A DNA stretch of 64,000 nt from Rebecca billardiae RCC1528. Its lineage: Eukaryota; Haptophyta. Positions within the stretch are counted from its first letter, which is position 1; every line of letters begins with the position of its first letter. The notes under the pieces are model-generated. The model had not been told where the DNA came from, searched no databases, and saw nothing but the letters and a program-made list of their open reading frames with translations. Below, piece by piece: positions 17,744-28,267 of the stretch. The position numbers and the translations under genes were made by a program. The stretch spans positions 1,860,001-1,924,000 of the forward strand of contig OZ251224.1 in the NCBI GenBank assembly GCA_965240325.2. The letters are read 5' to 3'.

Positions 17744-20371
17744 ATGGCGGCGGCGCGGACGATCGCGCTGCTTGCCGCCCTGCTGAGCATGTGCGACCTC
17801 GGCGTGCGCGTCGATTGCGCGCGGCAGAGGCGAGCTGGCGGCGGCGGCACGCGACGTGCTGGCCGCGGCTCCTCGTCGGGATCGGGCCCGGCCTCTCGCC
17901 CGACCCGAGCAGCTGCGCCCGGGCGTGCCTCGTGGATCCAGGCGCCGGAGGCGGAGTGGTCGCACAAGGCGCCGCGGTCCGAGTCTGAGCTCGCGGACGC
18001 GCTGAACGTGGGCAAAGGGCGCGGGCGGGGCCGCGCTACCAAGCGCGCCCAGCGCTACGACGAGCTGCGCGCGTACGCCCTCTTCCACGCGCGCGTGCTG
18101 CGCTCGGAGCTGGAGGAAGAGCAGCGGCAGGCGCGCGAGCGCGTGCAGCGCTGGACGCGCGCTGAGCTCGCACGCGACGGCTCGACCGTGTTCGAGCTCT
18201 CCGCCACCGCGCGCGGCCGCCTGTACGCGGACACCGTCGTCCGGCTCGACCTCCGCGGTGCGCCGCTCCCCTTCCACCGCTTCACCGCGGGCGATCTCGT
18301 CGCCGTCTCGCCCACCGGCTCATCCGGACCGGCGCTGCCAGCGGCCGAGGCGCGCGCGGCGGCGTCTGGCGCCTCCGACGGCGGCGGCGCCGAGCTCGAC
18401 GCGCTCGACGCGCGCGAAGGCGGGGATGGCTCCATCCCCGCCGTCGTGCTCTCGCGCTCGCCCAAGTTCATCGACGTGTGCGTGCGCGCCAGCAGCGCGG
18501 CAGAGGCGTCCTCGTTCGCATCGCTCACCGCCGGCCGCGGGCGCTGGCGGCTCGACCAGGGCGTGTCGTCCATCCCGTACGAGCGCATGGGCCTCGCGCT
18601 CGACACGTTCACCACGCCCGCCGCGGGCGGCGGCGAGGACGCCGAGGACGCGCTGCGCGACTGCATCGTCCGATGCTTCGACGAGCGTGGCGCCGATGCC
18701 GCTTCGGCCGTGAGCGGCGGCGCGCCGCGGGGCGGCGCGGGCAGCCACGCGGACCAGCGGCCGGGGAAGGGCGGCGTCGAGCACGGCGCGGAGGGGCAGA
18801 TCGAGGTGCCCCCGTCGGCGAAGAGCGCACGCCCCCCACGCCGCGCGCTCAGCGAGGTGTGCGACCTCGCCGCCCTGGACGGCCCGCAGCGCGCGGCGGT
18901 GCGCGCCTCGTTTGAACGCGTGCTGACACTCGTGCAGGGGCCGCCCGGCACGGGCAAGACGCGCACGGCGTGCGCGATGGCGCTCGCCACGGCGCGGTGT
19001 GCGGGCGGCGGGGCGGGCGGGGGCGGGCGCTGCCTGCTTGTCGCGCCGAGCAACGTGGCGACCGACGGACTGCTCGCCGGCTGCCTCGCCCTCGGCCTGC
19101 GCTGCGTGCGGCTCGGTCGACCCGCGTGCGTGCGTCCCGAGCTGCGCGAGCGCACGCTCGACGCAATCGTGCCCGCCGACGGCGGCGGCGGTGGTGGCGC
19201 CGGCGGCGGGCAGGGCTCGCAGAGCTCGGCCGAGGCGCGCGAGGCGCTGCTGCGCGCGCGCTGGGCCGCGCTCCGCGACGCCGAGGTGATCGTCGCCACC
19301 GCGACCGGCGCGGGCGAGCTCCTCACCGGGCCGCTCGCCGCGCCCGAGCTCGCCGACGCGGCGAGCGCCGTTCGGTTCGCTCTCTGCCTCGTGGACGAGG
19401 CGGCGCAGTGCATCGAGCCGGCGGCGCTCGTGGCGATGGTGGCGGCGCGGCACGCCGCGCGCACCGTGCTCGTCGGGGACCAGTGCCAGCTCGGCCCCGT
19501 GCTGCTCGCGGGCCGCGCGCAGCTCGGCGCCGTCCCAGACTCACTCTTTGCGCGGCTTGCGCACGCCGGGGTCGGGGTGCAGCTGCTGAGCACGCAGTAC
19601 CGGTGCACGGCCGCGCTCGCAGACTTCAGCTCGCGCCGGTTCTACGCCGGGCGGCTGCGCTCGGTCGCGACGGCCGAGGACCGGCCGCGGCCGCCGATGG
19701 CCCCGCTCGATGCCGCGGGCGCCGTGCGCTGGCCCGAGAACGGCTCTCCGCTCCTTTATGTCGACACGCGCGGCGCGCGCGCCGATGGCGGCTACCATGA
19801 GAGGCGGCAGGCGGCAGACGTGGGCGGCACCGCGGAGGCGTCCGCCGAGTGGCTCGACGGGGCGGCAGACGGGGCGGCCGGTGCGCGCGCCCCACCCGCC
19901 GCCGAGGACGCCGGCGCGCAGCCCGCGCGCGCAGCAGCCGGCGGCACCAGCCTGTACAACCCGTGCGAGGCCGCCGTCGTCGTCGCGGCCGTGCGCGCGC
20001 TCCTCGAGGGTGGCATCTCGGCTCAGGAGATTGGCGTGATCACGCCGTACGCGGCGATGGTGAGCTGCCTGAATGACGCGCTCGGCGGGGCGAAGGGCGG
20101 GAGCGCTGCGGCCGTCGAGGTGAACACCGTGGACGGCTTCCAGGGCCGAGAGAAGGAGGCGATCATCGTGGCGGCAGTGCGCTCGAACGAGCAAGGCGTG
20201 ACAGGCTTCCTCAAGGACTGGCGCCGCCTCAACGTGTCGCTCACGCGCGCGCGGCGCGCGCTCATCGTCGTCGGCGACTCGCGCACGCTGGAGCGCGATC
20301 CACACTGGCGTGCCTTCGTCATGCACGCCCGGCGCACGGGCAGCTACACCGAGCTGCGCGGTGAAGACTGA
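17744..20371 (+). CDS. UPF1/SMUBP2-like SF1B helicase, probably plastid-targeted
   Basis: The 875-residue single-exon protein carries a full superfamily 1B helicase set: Q-type LDGPQRAAVRASF, Walker A GPPGTGKT (about residue 399), motif II LVDEAAQCIEPAAL (about 549), motif III VGDQCQLGPVL, QYRC, and motifs V/VI in VNTVDGFQGREKEAIIVAAV and NVSLTRARRALIVVGD. This order is that of the IGHMBP2/SMUBP2 and UPF1 family, ATP-dependent 5'-3' RNA/DNA helicases. The N-terminus has a hydrophobic signal segment (TIALLAALLSMCDLGV) then an Arg/Gly/Ser-rich stretch, suggesting import into a complex plastid; plants have a chloroplast SMUBP2-like helicase. An upstream beta-barrel-like region (RLDLRGAPLPFHRFTAGDLV) precedes the ATPase core. 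No zinc finger or R3H domain is seen. Confidence 0.88.
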   Translation: MAAARTIALLAALLSMCDLGVRVDCARQRRAGGGGTRRAGRGSSSGSGPASRPTRAAAPGRASWIQAPEAEWSHKAPRSESELADALNVGKGRGRGRATKRAQRYDELRAYALFHARVLRSELEEEQRQARERVQRWTRAELARDGSTVFELSATARGRLYADTVVRLDLRGAPLPFHRFTAGDLVAVSPTGSSGPALPAAEARAAASGASDGGGAELDALDAREGGDGSIPAVVLSRSPKFIDVCVRASSAAEASSFASLTAGRGRWRLDQGVSSIPYERMGLALDTFTTPAAGGGEDAEDALRDCIVRCFDERGADAASAVSGGAPRGGAGSHADQRPGKGGVEHGAEGQIEVPPSAKSARPPRRALSEVCDLAALDGPQRAAVRASFERVLTLVQGPPGTGKTRTACAMALATARCAGGGAGGGGRCLLVAPSNVATDGLLAGCLALGLRCVRLGRPACVRPELRERTLDAIVPADGGGGGGAGGGQGSQSSAEAREALLRARWAALRDAEVIVATATGAGELLTGPLAAPELADAASAVRFALCLVDEAAQCIEPAALVAMVAARHAARTVLVGDQCQLGPVLLAGRAQLGAVPDSLFARLAHAGVGVQLLSTQYRCTAALADFSSRRFYAGRLRSVATAEDRPRPPMAPLDAAGAVRWPENGSPLLYVDTRGARADGGYHERRQAADVGGTAEASAEWLDGAADGAAGARAPPAAEDAGAQPARAAAGGTSLYNPCEAAVVVAAVRALLEGGISAQEIGVITPYAAMVSCLNDALGGAKGGSAAAVEVNTVDGFQGREKEAIIVAAVRSNEQGVTGFLKDWRRLNVSLTRARRALIVVGDSRTLERDPHWRAFVMHARRTGSYTELRGED

Positions 20372-20600
20372 CTGAGTGACGGACAGACTCACGAGTCTGT
20401 TCGTCACATCAGCAGTGGATAAGTTGCACATCAGGAAACTGTAGTCCTTGGTGTTATACATTATTTTCTCGGAGACCGGCGCCTCTGAAGGATGGCGCCC
20501 GCCCACTCGCCGCTCGTGGGTGGCGCGCGCCTCGCGTGCCGATGCAGCCCCGCATGATGACTAGCTGAATGCGCGCGTCGTCAGGGCTTGTCCACGTGCG

Positions 20601-21817
20601 CTACATCACTTGAGCTAGCACAGTCGGGACCCCCTCGCCGTCGGCAGTGAATGTCATCATCCCATCACACGTCGCGTGAGACGCCTGAGTGGCTGAGACG
20701 GCAAATCCATGCCTAGCAGCGTCACCCTCTCGTCCAGGATCATCAGGCAGCTGGACGAGACAGTCCTCCCTTCGACGCGTCTCGGAGCGAGCGCACACGC
20801 CCGGCTCTATCTGCTTCACACCGCACGCGCCATCCGCCTCGAGCCCAACGCCCGTCACCACGCGCAGTATGGCAAACCGTCATGCTCGGACCGCGCTCGT
20901 CGACGAGTGCAGCCTTCGCCCGCAGTGCCGCGCGCGAGCATTCGAGTTCGACAGTAAGTCGTCAGCGACTTGTGGGCCGGCGGGGAGATCCACGCGTGGC
21001 ATAGATATCATGTAGGTCGTCAGCTCCTGCTCGGTGTACGCACGCGCTCTGCATCTGAACACTCGATAGAAGCTTTCGATCATCACCATCGAGCTGTCTA
21101 CGTGAGCCTGTGCGACCGCGTCTGCAACAGCTCGCGCCTCACCCTTGTCCTTGATGCTGCGCTCACGCGAGACAAAGAAGGCTATGTAGGGCTCACTGAC
21201 CATTCGCACAGTAAGGGCGTCCTTGCCGCAGCGAGTGATAGCTTCCTTCGCCCGCTTCTTAGCACTCGCCCTGCTGTTCTTGGGCGAGAGTGAGGCGTGG
21301 TGCCTCGTCAGCCTGCTAGATGAGAGGTTCTTGTTGATGCGCGTCACAGCGCGGAAGCAGGTGTGCGCTCGCGAGGCGTCGTGCGTGGATGCCGATCTTC
21401 ATGATGACGACATAGATGGACTACGTAGCGGCCGTCTCCTCATCCAAGAGCCTCGATCATGCCACGACTCTGACACTTCAGCGCTCCGGCTGGCGCGCAT
21501 GCACCATCAATTGCAACCGAGCGGTTGGGAGCTGTAGCCGTCGACGCCAGCTTTTCGACCCTCACCAACACGAGCTGGATGAACATTGCAAGGTCGTCGC
21601 ATACTATGTATGTTGCGTGTCTCCTCCCGCGACTGTTGCTGCGCAACGTGATATGCAAGACCGGTCGCGCGCGCGCTGCATCCAGTGCACGACAGCTGAT
21701 GAATGGATGCGGCCGAGCGCAAGCACGCACGCGCGAGTCGTAGGCTGTGAACGTCGTGTGCGGCCAGACTGCGACGTGCACGGCACGTATCCACCTTGCA
21801 TTGCTACCTCTCTTCAC
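20601..21817 (-). pseudogene. Possible decayed minus-strand gene, unrecognised
   Basis: Three minus-strand frames lie end to end: 21440-21817, 20880-21347 and 20601-20861. Their translations have a more balanced composition than the surrounding noise (for example EPYIAFFVSRERSIKDKGEA and CDDLAMFIQLVLVRVEKL). GC3 is only moderate and the frames are broken by stops. No splice model or family was recognised, so this could be an old gene relic or chance. Confidence 0.22.
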
Positions 21818-22457
21818 ACCGGGCCTGGGACACTTCCAGGCTGAGACGGCCTCTGTGACTCAGATGCCGCGTGAACGTGCCGCGCGGCTGCGCGATGTCG
21901 CGATTGGAGCTCAAGGGTGGTTGACTTTCGGTGCATGCTACTCAAGCAGGAAGAGGCCGATCGAGGCGCGGAGTGGCGCGCTGCACCCGCAACAGCGGGC
22001 ATCGTGCAGCGCGCGAGAGCGCGCGCCGCTTCCGGGCGCACGGCGACGGCGCCATGTACCGAAAGACGCGGGTGGACAGGTCACAGGTCGCGTGAGTCAC
22101 TATTGGTCCACTGGGGATAATGCATGTCGTAACATCTGTCAGTCGCGGGCGTGCAAATGATATACCCCCGCCCCCTCTGGAGGCGGGCTGTCCACAGTGG
22201 AGTGGTGTCAAGGTGGCACTAAGTGTCTCGGTCAGTGGTTTGAGGTTGGGTGAGGGTGGTGGTTGGTTGGGGGCTGGCCAGGGTAGAGCTGGAGCAGGCT
22301 TCGGCCGCCAGTCTGATCACCCGGAGCCCGTTATAAAGGGGAATTTAAAAAAAAGTCCGGCCACCCGTCCCAGCGCTCCCCCTACATCAAGGCTCCCTGA
22401 TATTTGAAAATACCCGCGCAGCTATTCGACCAGCCCATTTCATAGTCACTGAGCTCA

Positions 22458-22477
22458 AAACAGGCCATGGCCTGTTT
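22458..22477. repeat. Perfect 20-bp palindrome
   Basis: AAACAGGCCATGGCCTGTTT is self-complementary. No gene context gives it a role. Confidence 0.8.
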
Positions 22478-23109
22478 GGTCTTTGGAGCCCGCTGTGAGC
22501 CGAAGACGGGATCACGGGCTTTCTGGGACGGGTGGAGATATCTACTTGATCTTCTGACAATAGCTTAGGAGTCGCAGTGGGACTATATCCGTGATGTCTC
22601 TGGGGTCTCCTCGTGGTGCGCTTCCACGTTGTTGGCGCGTGCACCGTTTAGTGACTTTGCGGCAGTCTAGTCGCGCACTCTGCGCTACGACCGTTCACGG
22701 CGGGAGCCGCGGCCAGAGTGCACTCACTCGCGCAGCGTGACGCGCCGCCCGCCCGTGTGTGTCTACTCTCTGATACTCTGCAGCGGGTAGCTAGAGAGTA
22801 GAGTAGACAGTACTGGACGAGAGCCAGAGGCAGAATCCTCTACGACCGTACTCTTGCATCTCTAGAGTTGGTGGCGCCGATTCGGACCGGCGACCCGATC
22901 CACCGCCCCACCGGGGCCAGCGGCGCCGCGCCCGCGGGCGCCGCCCGCCGGCGCCCTGGCCCGGGGGTGCCGCACCTAATTAGTTGACCGTACCGTTATA
23001 TCTGATTCTGTCGTCCGGACCCGGCCGGACCGGAGTCAATTATGAGTCATGGCACTTCATTGAATACTGTATATAGTCGGCGACTGCTTCATGGGCGGTG
23101 ACAGTTGGC

Positions 23110-23183
23110 GGGCGTCAATCTCGCCTGCCTTTAGAACTAGCTAGAAGCTGTGTAGCTAGTGAATGTGTGTCTCTTATTCTTAG
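23110..23183 (+). repeat. Dispersed repeat family C, copy 2
   Basis: Shares GGCGTCAATCTCGCCTGCCT and TGTCTCTTATTCTTAG with the other copies but carries about 25 extra bases in the middle. Similarity to the minus-strand copy at 34137-34210 extends left to about 23088. Confidence 0.65.
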
Positions 23184-23194
23184 TCATTATCATA

Positions 23195-23219
23195 GAGAGA
23201 GAGAGAGAGAGAGAGAGAG
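23195..23219. repeat. GA microsatellite
   Basis: An uninterrupted (GA)n run of about 25 nt directly follows repeat family C copy 2. Confidence 0.9.
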
Positions 23220-23228
23220 TAAATTGCA

Positions 23229-23290
23229 TATGACCACGTTCCGCGGTCCTTCCACGTAGAACCAACGTAGTTAGGGGCCCGCGGTGCAAC
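23229..23290 (+). repeat. Dispersed repeat family A, copy 2
   Basis: Diverged copy of 12563-12620, sharing GTTCCGCGGTCCTT, AACGTAGTT and GGGCCCGCGGTG. Confidence 0.7.
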
Positions 23291-23458
23291 CTCCGTCGGC
23301 TGCTGTCGATCAGTCTGACACTCTGACTGACATGGCGGGCCGAGGACTGTCGCCGCGGGCCGCGCGGCGGGAAGCGCGGCCGCGCCGGGGCGGCGCGCGC
23401 GCGCAGGGCGAGAGGCGCCGCGCGGCGCGGGCCGGCGCGTGCGGGCGTGCGGGCGCAC

Positions 23459-23949
23459 CTGCTTGAGGTGCTCGCGCTGCGCCATGCGCTCGACGACGGG
23501 CCGCTGGTCGCTCAGCCGGCGCGCTTCGTGCCGGCAGAGCGAGAGCGCGCGCCACTCGGCCAGCGGGCACTGCTGCCCCGCGGCCCCGGTGCGCTGCACA
23601 GCCGCGCACCGATCGCCAGAGGCGAGACCGAGCGGAGCTCGGAGTGGAACGAGGCGAGCGGCGCGTCGCGCCTGCCGCCGCGCGTGCGCACCTGCTCCAC
23701 CGCGCCGCGCCGTGCTCGCCCGCCGCCTCCTCGTCCGCCACGTCGGCCTCGAAGCCACGCAGCGGCGGCGGCCAGCGCGGCAGGCCGTGACAATCGGCAG
23801 CCCGTGGCCGTGCGTGCTCGCCGAGTTGCTGCTGCTGCACCTCCGGCGCGGTCGACGACCGAGTTGAGGAGGAGCTCGCGCTCGGGGTCGAGGAGCGAGC
23901 TCGCGAGCTCGAGCTCGCCCTTCAGCCGCACTACTAGCTCCGGGCGCAT
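23459..23949 (-). pseudogene. Coding-like gene fragment, unrecognised
   Basis: Three minus-strand segments have very high GC3 and protein-like composition but lie in different frames: MRPELVVRLKGELELASSLL (from 23949), PLRGFEADVADEEAAGEHGA (about 23690-23770), and CPLAEWRALSLCRHEARRLS through REHLKQ (23459-23590). The last ends at a GTGCGC string like the splice donors of real genes here. No set of introns of normal size connects the three, and no 5' or 3' end is found. It is either a partial gene broken by frameshifts or exons of a gene whose remainder is lost to repeats. Confidence 0.35.
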
Positions 23950-24144
23950 CCGGCTGGCATCTCCGCTGCGGCGTGCCGTCGCGGCACGCTCCCGTCCTCA
24001 TTCCTCAAGCGACGAGCTCGCGTAGTGCTCCGGACTCGGCTCGCCCTTCGCTCCTCCTCGAGCGACGAACGCGCCTGCGGGTAGGTTGTTGGGCGCGCGC
24101 CGACTCGGCGTGACTCGGCCACGCGGCCCGGCGAGACGACAGAC

Positions 24145-24251
24145 CGGTGGGCGCGCTCGGTGAGAGCGGAGTGCGAGGGCCGGGCGAGACGGAGTAGACG
24201 CGGGGCCTGCGAGGCGACAGGCGCGCTCGGGGAGAGCAGAGTGCGAGGGCG
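24145..24251 (+). repeat. Imperfect tandem duplication (period about 71 bp)
   Basis: GCGCGCTCGGTGAGAGCGGA with GTGCGAGGGC at about 24150 recurs as GCGCGCTCGGGGAGAGCAGA with GTGCGAGGGC at about 24221. Confidence 0.7.
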
Positions 24252-24894
24252 AGAGGCAGCGGCCGGCCGGCCCCCGCCACCACCTCGCGCACCGCGGCGT
24301 ACTCGGTACTGCGGCGGCACGCGCACGCACGCGGTCCCCGGTCCGAGTCAAGCCTCAAGGGCTCCAGTTCCACGCGTCGCGGTCGCGCCGGCGCGTCACC
24401 GGCGCGCCAGTCGTCAAGGGCCTTGCCCCATAGTGCAATTTCGTCTGCGTGCTGTATATTCGTATCACGAATACCCTACTATGGGGGTACGGAGTGATCA
24501 TCTTTTCATCTGCAGTGCGCCCTCTACTGTAGCTAGTGGCTTCCGCGGGAACCATGTCCATTTACGACCATGCACGTTCAACCGTATCGTCGGAAGATTG
24601 AACGGGAACCCCCTTGGTAGAATACCGCCCTGCTACTGTAGGACCCCCGTGCACATGCACTTTTAAAAAACACGTCCGGCCCTGGGTCCGGTTGGTCCCG
24701 GGCTGGCGACCAAGTTTTGTTCCGTATGAATATTTACAACAAATCGCAGCTAGATATTCGTTCACTACGGTCCAGATATACTGCACGCCCAGGCTCACGT
24801 CCGTCCATCGACATATGCGGAATGGCGTGGGCGCGCTTATTTCGTCAATCGCGTAGTTGCTAATGCAGAGCACTATGGGCCAACGTACCCCTCG

Positions 24895-25040
24895 AAAAAG
24901 CGAAAACTCACCCTCCAACACCCCTCAAAATCGTCCCCCGTCCCCTTTTCTTTGATCAAAAGATCTTTTTGACAACGTAGTGAGGGCCCCCGGCGGGGCT
25001 CCACGCTACGCGCTCCGCCCTACACCGCGGGCCATGAGTA
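24895..25040 (+). repeat. Dispersed repeat family B, copy 2
   Basis: Shares AAAATCGTCCCCCGTCCC, GATCAAAAGATCTTTTTGA, GGGCTCCACGC and GCGCTCCGCCCT with copy 1 at 13926-14240. Confidence 0.7.
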
Positions 25041-25200
25041 ACTAGCCAACTATTGCTAGTCAGCTAGCGGGCCGCGTCGCGTCTTCACCAGTGTCGCCTG
25101 CGTCGCAGAGTGTAATATAGCTGTTTCGACCACGGTAATCTCGAGTCCCTTCCGTATTCGGCGTCACATCGGGCGACGACTAGTTACTGCTGTCTAGTGT

Positions 25201-25992
25201 CTACTCGGCACCAACTGCAAGCTCCGGCATAGCCTCGAATTGCACGACATAGAGGTTCTGCCAGAATTCGCGCGCACCATCGCCACGCTGCGCTGTCTCT
25301 GCATCAGTCAGGTATCGATGGAAGAAGAAGTGATGCAGGCACGTCGTCCAGCCGGGAAGACCAGCAAACAAAGCCTCGGGGGACATGTTTCGGTTCCCCA
25401 TGAAGGGAGGAGAATCCGTCCACATCAGGAGCTTGGGCTTGGTGCGATTGCCGAGGAACTGCAGCACCATCCGCTGGAAAGAGAGCGGCCGGCGGATGTA
25501 GGCCGCGCAGAACATCATCACGAGGAGGTCGGCATCAATCATCTGCTGGCAAACCGCAGTCGGAATCAGCGGCTCGTTAAAGTCGTGGCCGAACGCCTGC
25601 GCAAACAGGCCGCGCTCGGTACCCCACTTCAGCCGGGTCACGGTCTTGTCAACCGCGACGACTTCGATGTCGAAGCGGGGCGAAGGGAGAGGATCGGGCG
25701 TCGTCCAGATGCGTTCTACATCCGTCCATGTACACCCATACTTGTACGCCATCGTCGAGTTGCCGAAGAGGGCCGCATACTCCACGGTCTTGAGGGGTCG
25801 CGCCCCGCCTGTGCGCTCGAGCCAAGCCTCGAGCTGGTTGAGCATCAGCGGCATGATCTCGTCGTGGCCGCGGCCAAAGCCGCGGGCCGGGCCGTCGTGC
25901 CCGAACTCGGCGATGTAGGTTCGGGGGTCATTCGAGTCGTACTCTTCGGCGTAGCTTCGCTGTTTGATGATGGTCTTGGGGACGGTTGCCAT
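25201..25992 (-). CDS. Orphan protein resembling SAM-dependent methyltransferases
   Basis: The 263-residue single-exon protein starts at ATG 25992 and is flanked by repeats. The string VEYAALFGNSTMAYKYGCTW (about residues 71-90) resembles the first motif of a class I methyltransferase group with 'D-CCSYG-NAALL....T-DEL...Y'. Downstream, EVVAVDKTVTRLKWGTERGLF then FGHDFNEP fit motif II/III (acidic residue binding the SAM ribose, then 'AL.YG...GL.D....DLN'). ADLLVMMFCAAYI would be the motif IV strand. The usual catalytic or glycine-rich residues are altered, so activity is uncertain. Composition and lack of introns fit a mobile or transferred gene. Its right edge lies about 50 bp from the repeat element starting at 26041. 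Confidence 0.6.
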   Translation of the reverse strand: MATVPKTIIKQRSYAEEYDSNDPRTYIAEFGHDGPARGFGRGHDEIMPLMLNQLEAWLERTGGARPLKTVEYAALFGNSTMAYKYGCTWTDVERIWTTPDPLPSPRFDIEVVAVDKTVTRLKWGTERGLFAQAFGHDFNEPLIPTAVCQQMIDADLLVMMFCAAYIRRPLSFQRMVLQFLGNRTKPKLLMWTDSPPFMGNRNMSPEALFAGLPGWTTCLHHFFFHRYLTDAETAQRGDGAREFWQNLYVVQFEAMPELAVGAE

Positions 25993-26040
25993 CTCGAGAC
26001 GACGAGTCGACGACGTCGCCCGTGGCGGTAGTCTGGGTGG

Positions 26041-27598
26041 TACAGTTTACTATGGCGGGCCGTAGGTCCGCCCCTTGTAGTGCCCGGGAAAAAGATAAGA
26101 AAAAGAAAAGGAAAAAAGAAAATCGCCTCGCAAAGAAAAGAAAATCGCCTCGCTCACTGCCGGGTCGCTTCGCTCACTACCGGGCGCCCTCGCAGCTCCC
26201 ACTGGGGACGCTCGGCCGAAAGAGAGTCCTGGATGGCGCGGAGCGCGTGGGCCGCGCGCGCCGAATCCAACGCCGGCGCGGACATCGCGCGGGGATTCCC
26301 GAGACGTGTTTTCGCCCGATTCGCGTTTGCTGCCCTCGTCGTCTCGCGTGCAGGTCGAACGGGGGCCAAAGTCGACGCGTTTGGAGGCACGCTCGGCGCG
26401 TCGACACGATCGTGCGACCTGGGGCGGTCCTCGCCCGACTTGCACGTCGAGCGCTCGCACGAGCCATAGTATTAAGCGCTGCGCACGACAACCACCTCGC
26501 GCGATCCACCGTCGCGCGTCGAGCTCGGTGCGGAAAGGCCCTCATCACGAGGTGTCTCGCGGGCGGGAAGCGCCATCGCACGCGACGCAAGATTTGGCGC
26601 GGCCTTCTGAACTCGATCGCCGGAATCCGCGCACCGGACTCAGTCATTGCTCGCGGTCCGGTCCCTCAGCCGAGCCCACGTCCGGCCTGCATGGCGCATG
26701 GCGTCGACGGTGACCAATGCGACGGAAGCGCAGCGCTAACGGCGTACGACGCGCAGCGGACGCACCTCCCGGGTCTGTCGCCGTGGCAGCAACCGCCTCT
26801 TCGCGAGTTGGCGACCCTCGCCGCAGCGCGACACAGACAAGCCCGTGATGCCATCCGCAGAGAGATGAATCGTCGAGCATGCAACATCGCCGCGTCATCC
26901 TCGTCCATGGCGCAGGCGCTGCGGGACGAGGCGGAAGTCGTCACGCCGGTGACTGATGCGCTGCGATTCGTGTGCCCGCGTGAGCAGCGCTTGCCTACTC
27001 TCAATCGCGAGTGGCACACGCTGTCGCTGCGCGCGCGCGCGCGCACGACCGCGTGAACGTCAACGCGCTCGTGCTCAGCGTGGCGGCCGTGTACGACGTC
27101 AACGCGACCTGCGCCGAGCCCATCGTGCCTGGAGCGGACATCGGCAAGCATCCTCGCGACGACCGCTCTCGGCTGGCGGCAGGAGGACATGCACATGATC
27201 TACTCTGGCGGCTTCGGCGGCGGCGAGGCGCTCGATTACGCCATCGCGGTCGACATGCGGCACATACAGCGCGTACCCGCGCTCGCGCGGAGCAACGGGC
27301 TACCCGTCCCGCCCCGCGTGCTGACATTCCCTCGTGGGTGTGGGCGGCCTCGCGTTGCTGGTCCTTGCACTCGACTGTCCGTCACCCACGGCCACAAGCG
27401 AATGTGGAAAGACGCGAACCCTCAGAGGATACATTGCGACAGCACTGGCACGGCCCGCCGACCCCCCCGCCCGCCAGGGCAGAGTTTGTTTTAACGTGCA
27501 CACTTGGTTAAGGCGTGATTAGGCTGCCGGGTGCGCGGCGCGGTCGCCGTATCTCGCCTGCCTGAGCTGTGTGCGTCTCTTATTCTTAGTAAACTGTA
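26041..27598. mobile_element. Element bounded by 12-bp perfect terminal inverted repeats
   Basis: TACAGTTTACTA (26041-26052) and its exact reverse complement TAGTAAACTGTA (27587-27598) bound 1,558 bp. Immediately outside, GTGGTACAG on the left and its reverse complement near 27600-27610 on the right extend the symmetry. The right end is repeat family C, copies of which occur elsewhere in the window. Inside is the 1,437-bp unit also found at 29912-31348. No intact transposase is recognised, so this would be a non-autonomous or decayed element. No clear target-site duplication was identified. Confidence 0.5.
26051..27487 (+). repeat. 1,437-bp direct repeat, copy 1
   Basis: Matches 29912-31348 at a constant offset of 3,861 bp; all frames inside have identical lengths and translations in both copies. 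It starts with a purine-rich AAAAAGATAAGAAAAAGAAA tract. It encloses a 121-codon coding-like frame (26691-27056, MAHGVDGDQCDGSAALTAYD...) and a second short frame (27189-27494, MHMIYSGGFGGGEALDYAIA...). Neither was recognised. Confidence 0.9.
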
Positions 27599-28267
27599 GT
27601 ACTGTACCACTCGAGACCCCTCATTGGGAACGGATAACTCCGGACGTGTGGGCGCGTGCAAAGGTGGCTCGATGGCCGCATCCCGACGCATGGACGTGTT
27701 CTCCTCGTCGTGCTCGACACGGCAATACCGGTCTCGCCGCCCCCGGATGTCCCGTTGGAGAGCGCCGTGCTCTTGACGGAGGGCAGGTTTCGCAGGTGTC
27801 CGCCAGTGCTGACCCCTCATTGGGAACGCTCGCGCACGCGCGCGCACTGTGAGCACCACACTGCGGCCGACAGCGTTGCACAGGTTTGAGGAGCGGTTCA
27901 CTGTGTGGGACCGCTCGAGGTGAGGGCATGGGCAATGGGGGGTGTAGAACTCTTCCCAAACGCGAGATGTGGGCATGCCTCTGCATCTCGCAACGCAGTG
28001 GTGTCACCCGGCGCGCGCTTGGCCGCAAGCGGATGAAGCGGTCGGCTGCATCGTCGTGCTCGTGTTTGACACGTGAGATCGCGCTGCTCTCCAGACGACG
28101 TCGGTGCAGTCTTCAACCCACTGGCTTGACTATGGCATCGCCGCTGGTCGGCGCCCAGCGCCGTCTGATGAGAGCCCCCAAGTCCGAGTATCATTACGGT
28201 CGGCTCCGGCTCTGGTGCGCGTACTCCCATGATGGACTGGGGCACAGCCTGCACGGCGTAGACTCGG

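Larger units (their letters stand above)
20372..25200. other. Gene-poor, repeat-bearing region
   Basis: No secure gene is seen across about 4.8 kb. It contains a possible decayed minus-strand gene (20601-21817), a G-rich stretch at 22190-22290, a 20-bp palindrome at 22458-22477, GC-rich inverted repeats around 22900-22970, repeat families C (23110-23183), A (23229-23290) and B (24895-25040), a GA microsatellite (23195-23219), a coding-like fragment (23459-23949) and a short tandem duplication (24145-24251). Confidence 0.5.

Noticed and set aside
20660-20740. Possible tRNA-Ser/Leu (GCCTGAGTGGCTGAGACGGC)
   Set aside because: Resembles a D-arm but there is no TTCGA-type T-arm or acceptor pairing downstream.
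9424-23219. CRISPR-like arrays among repeats
   Set aside because: Repeats are microsatellites or dispersed elements with no regular spacers; the genome is eukaryotic.
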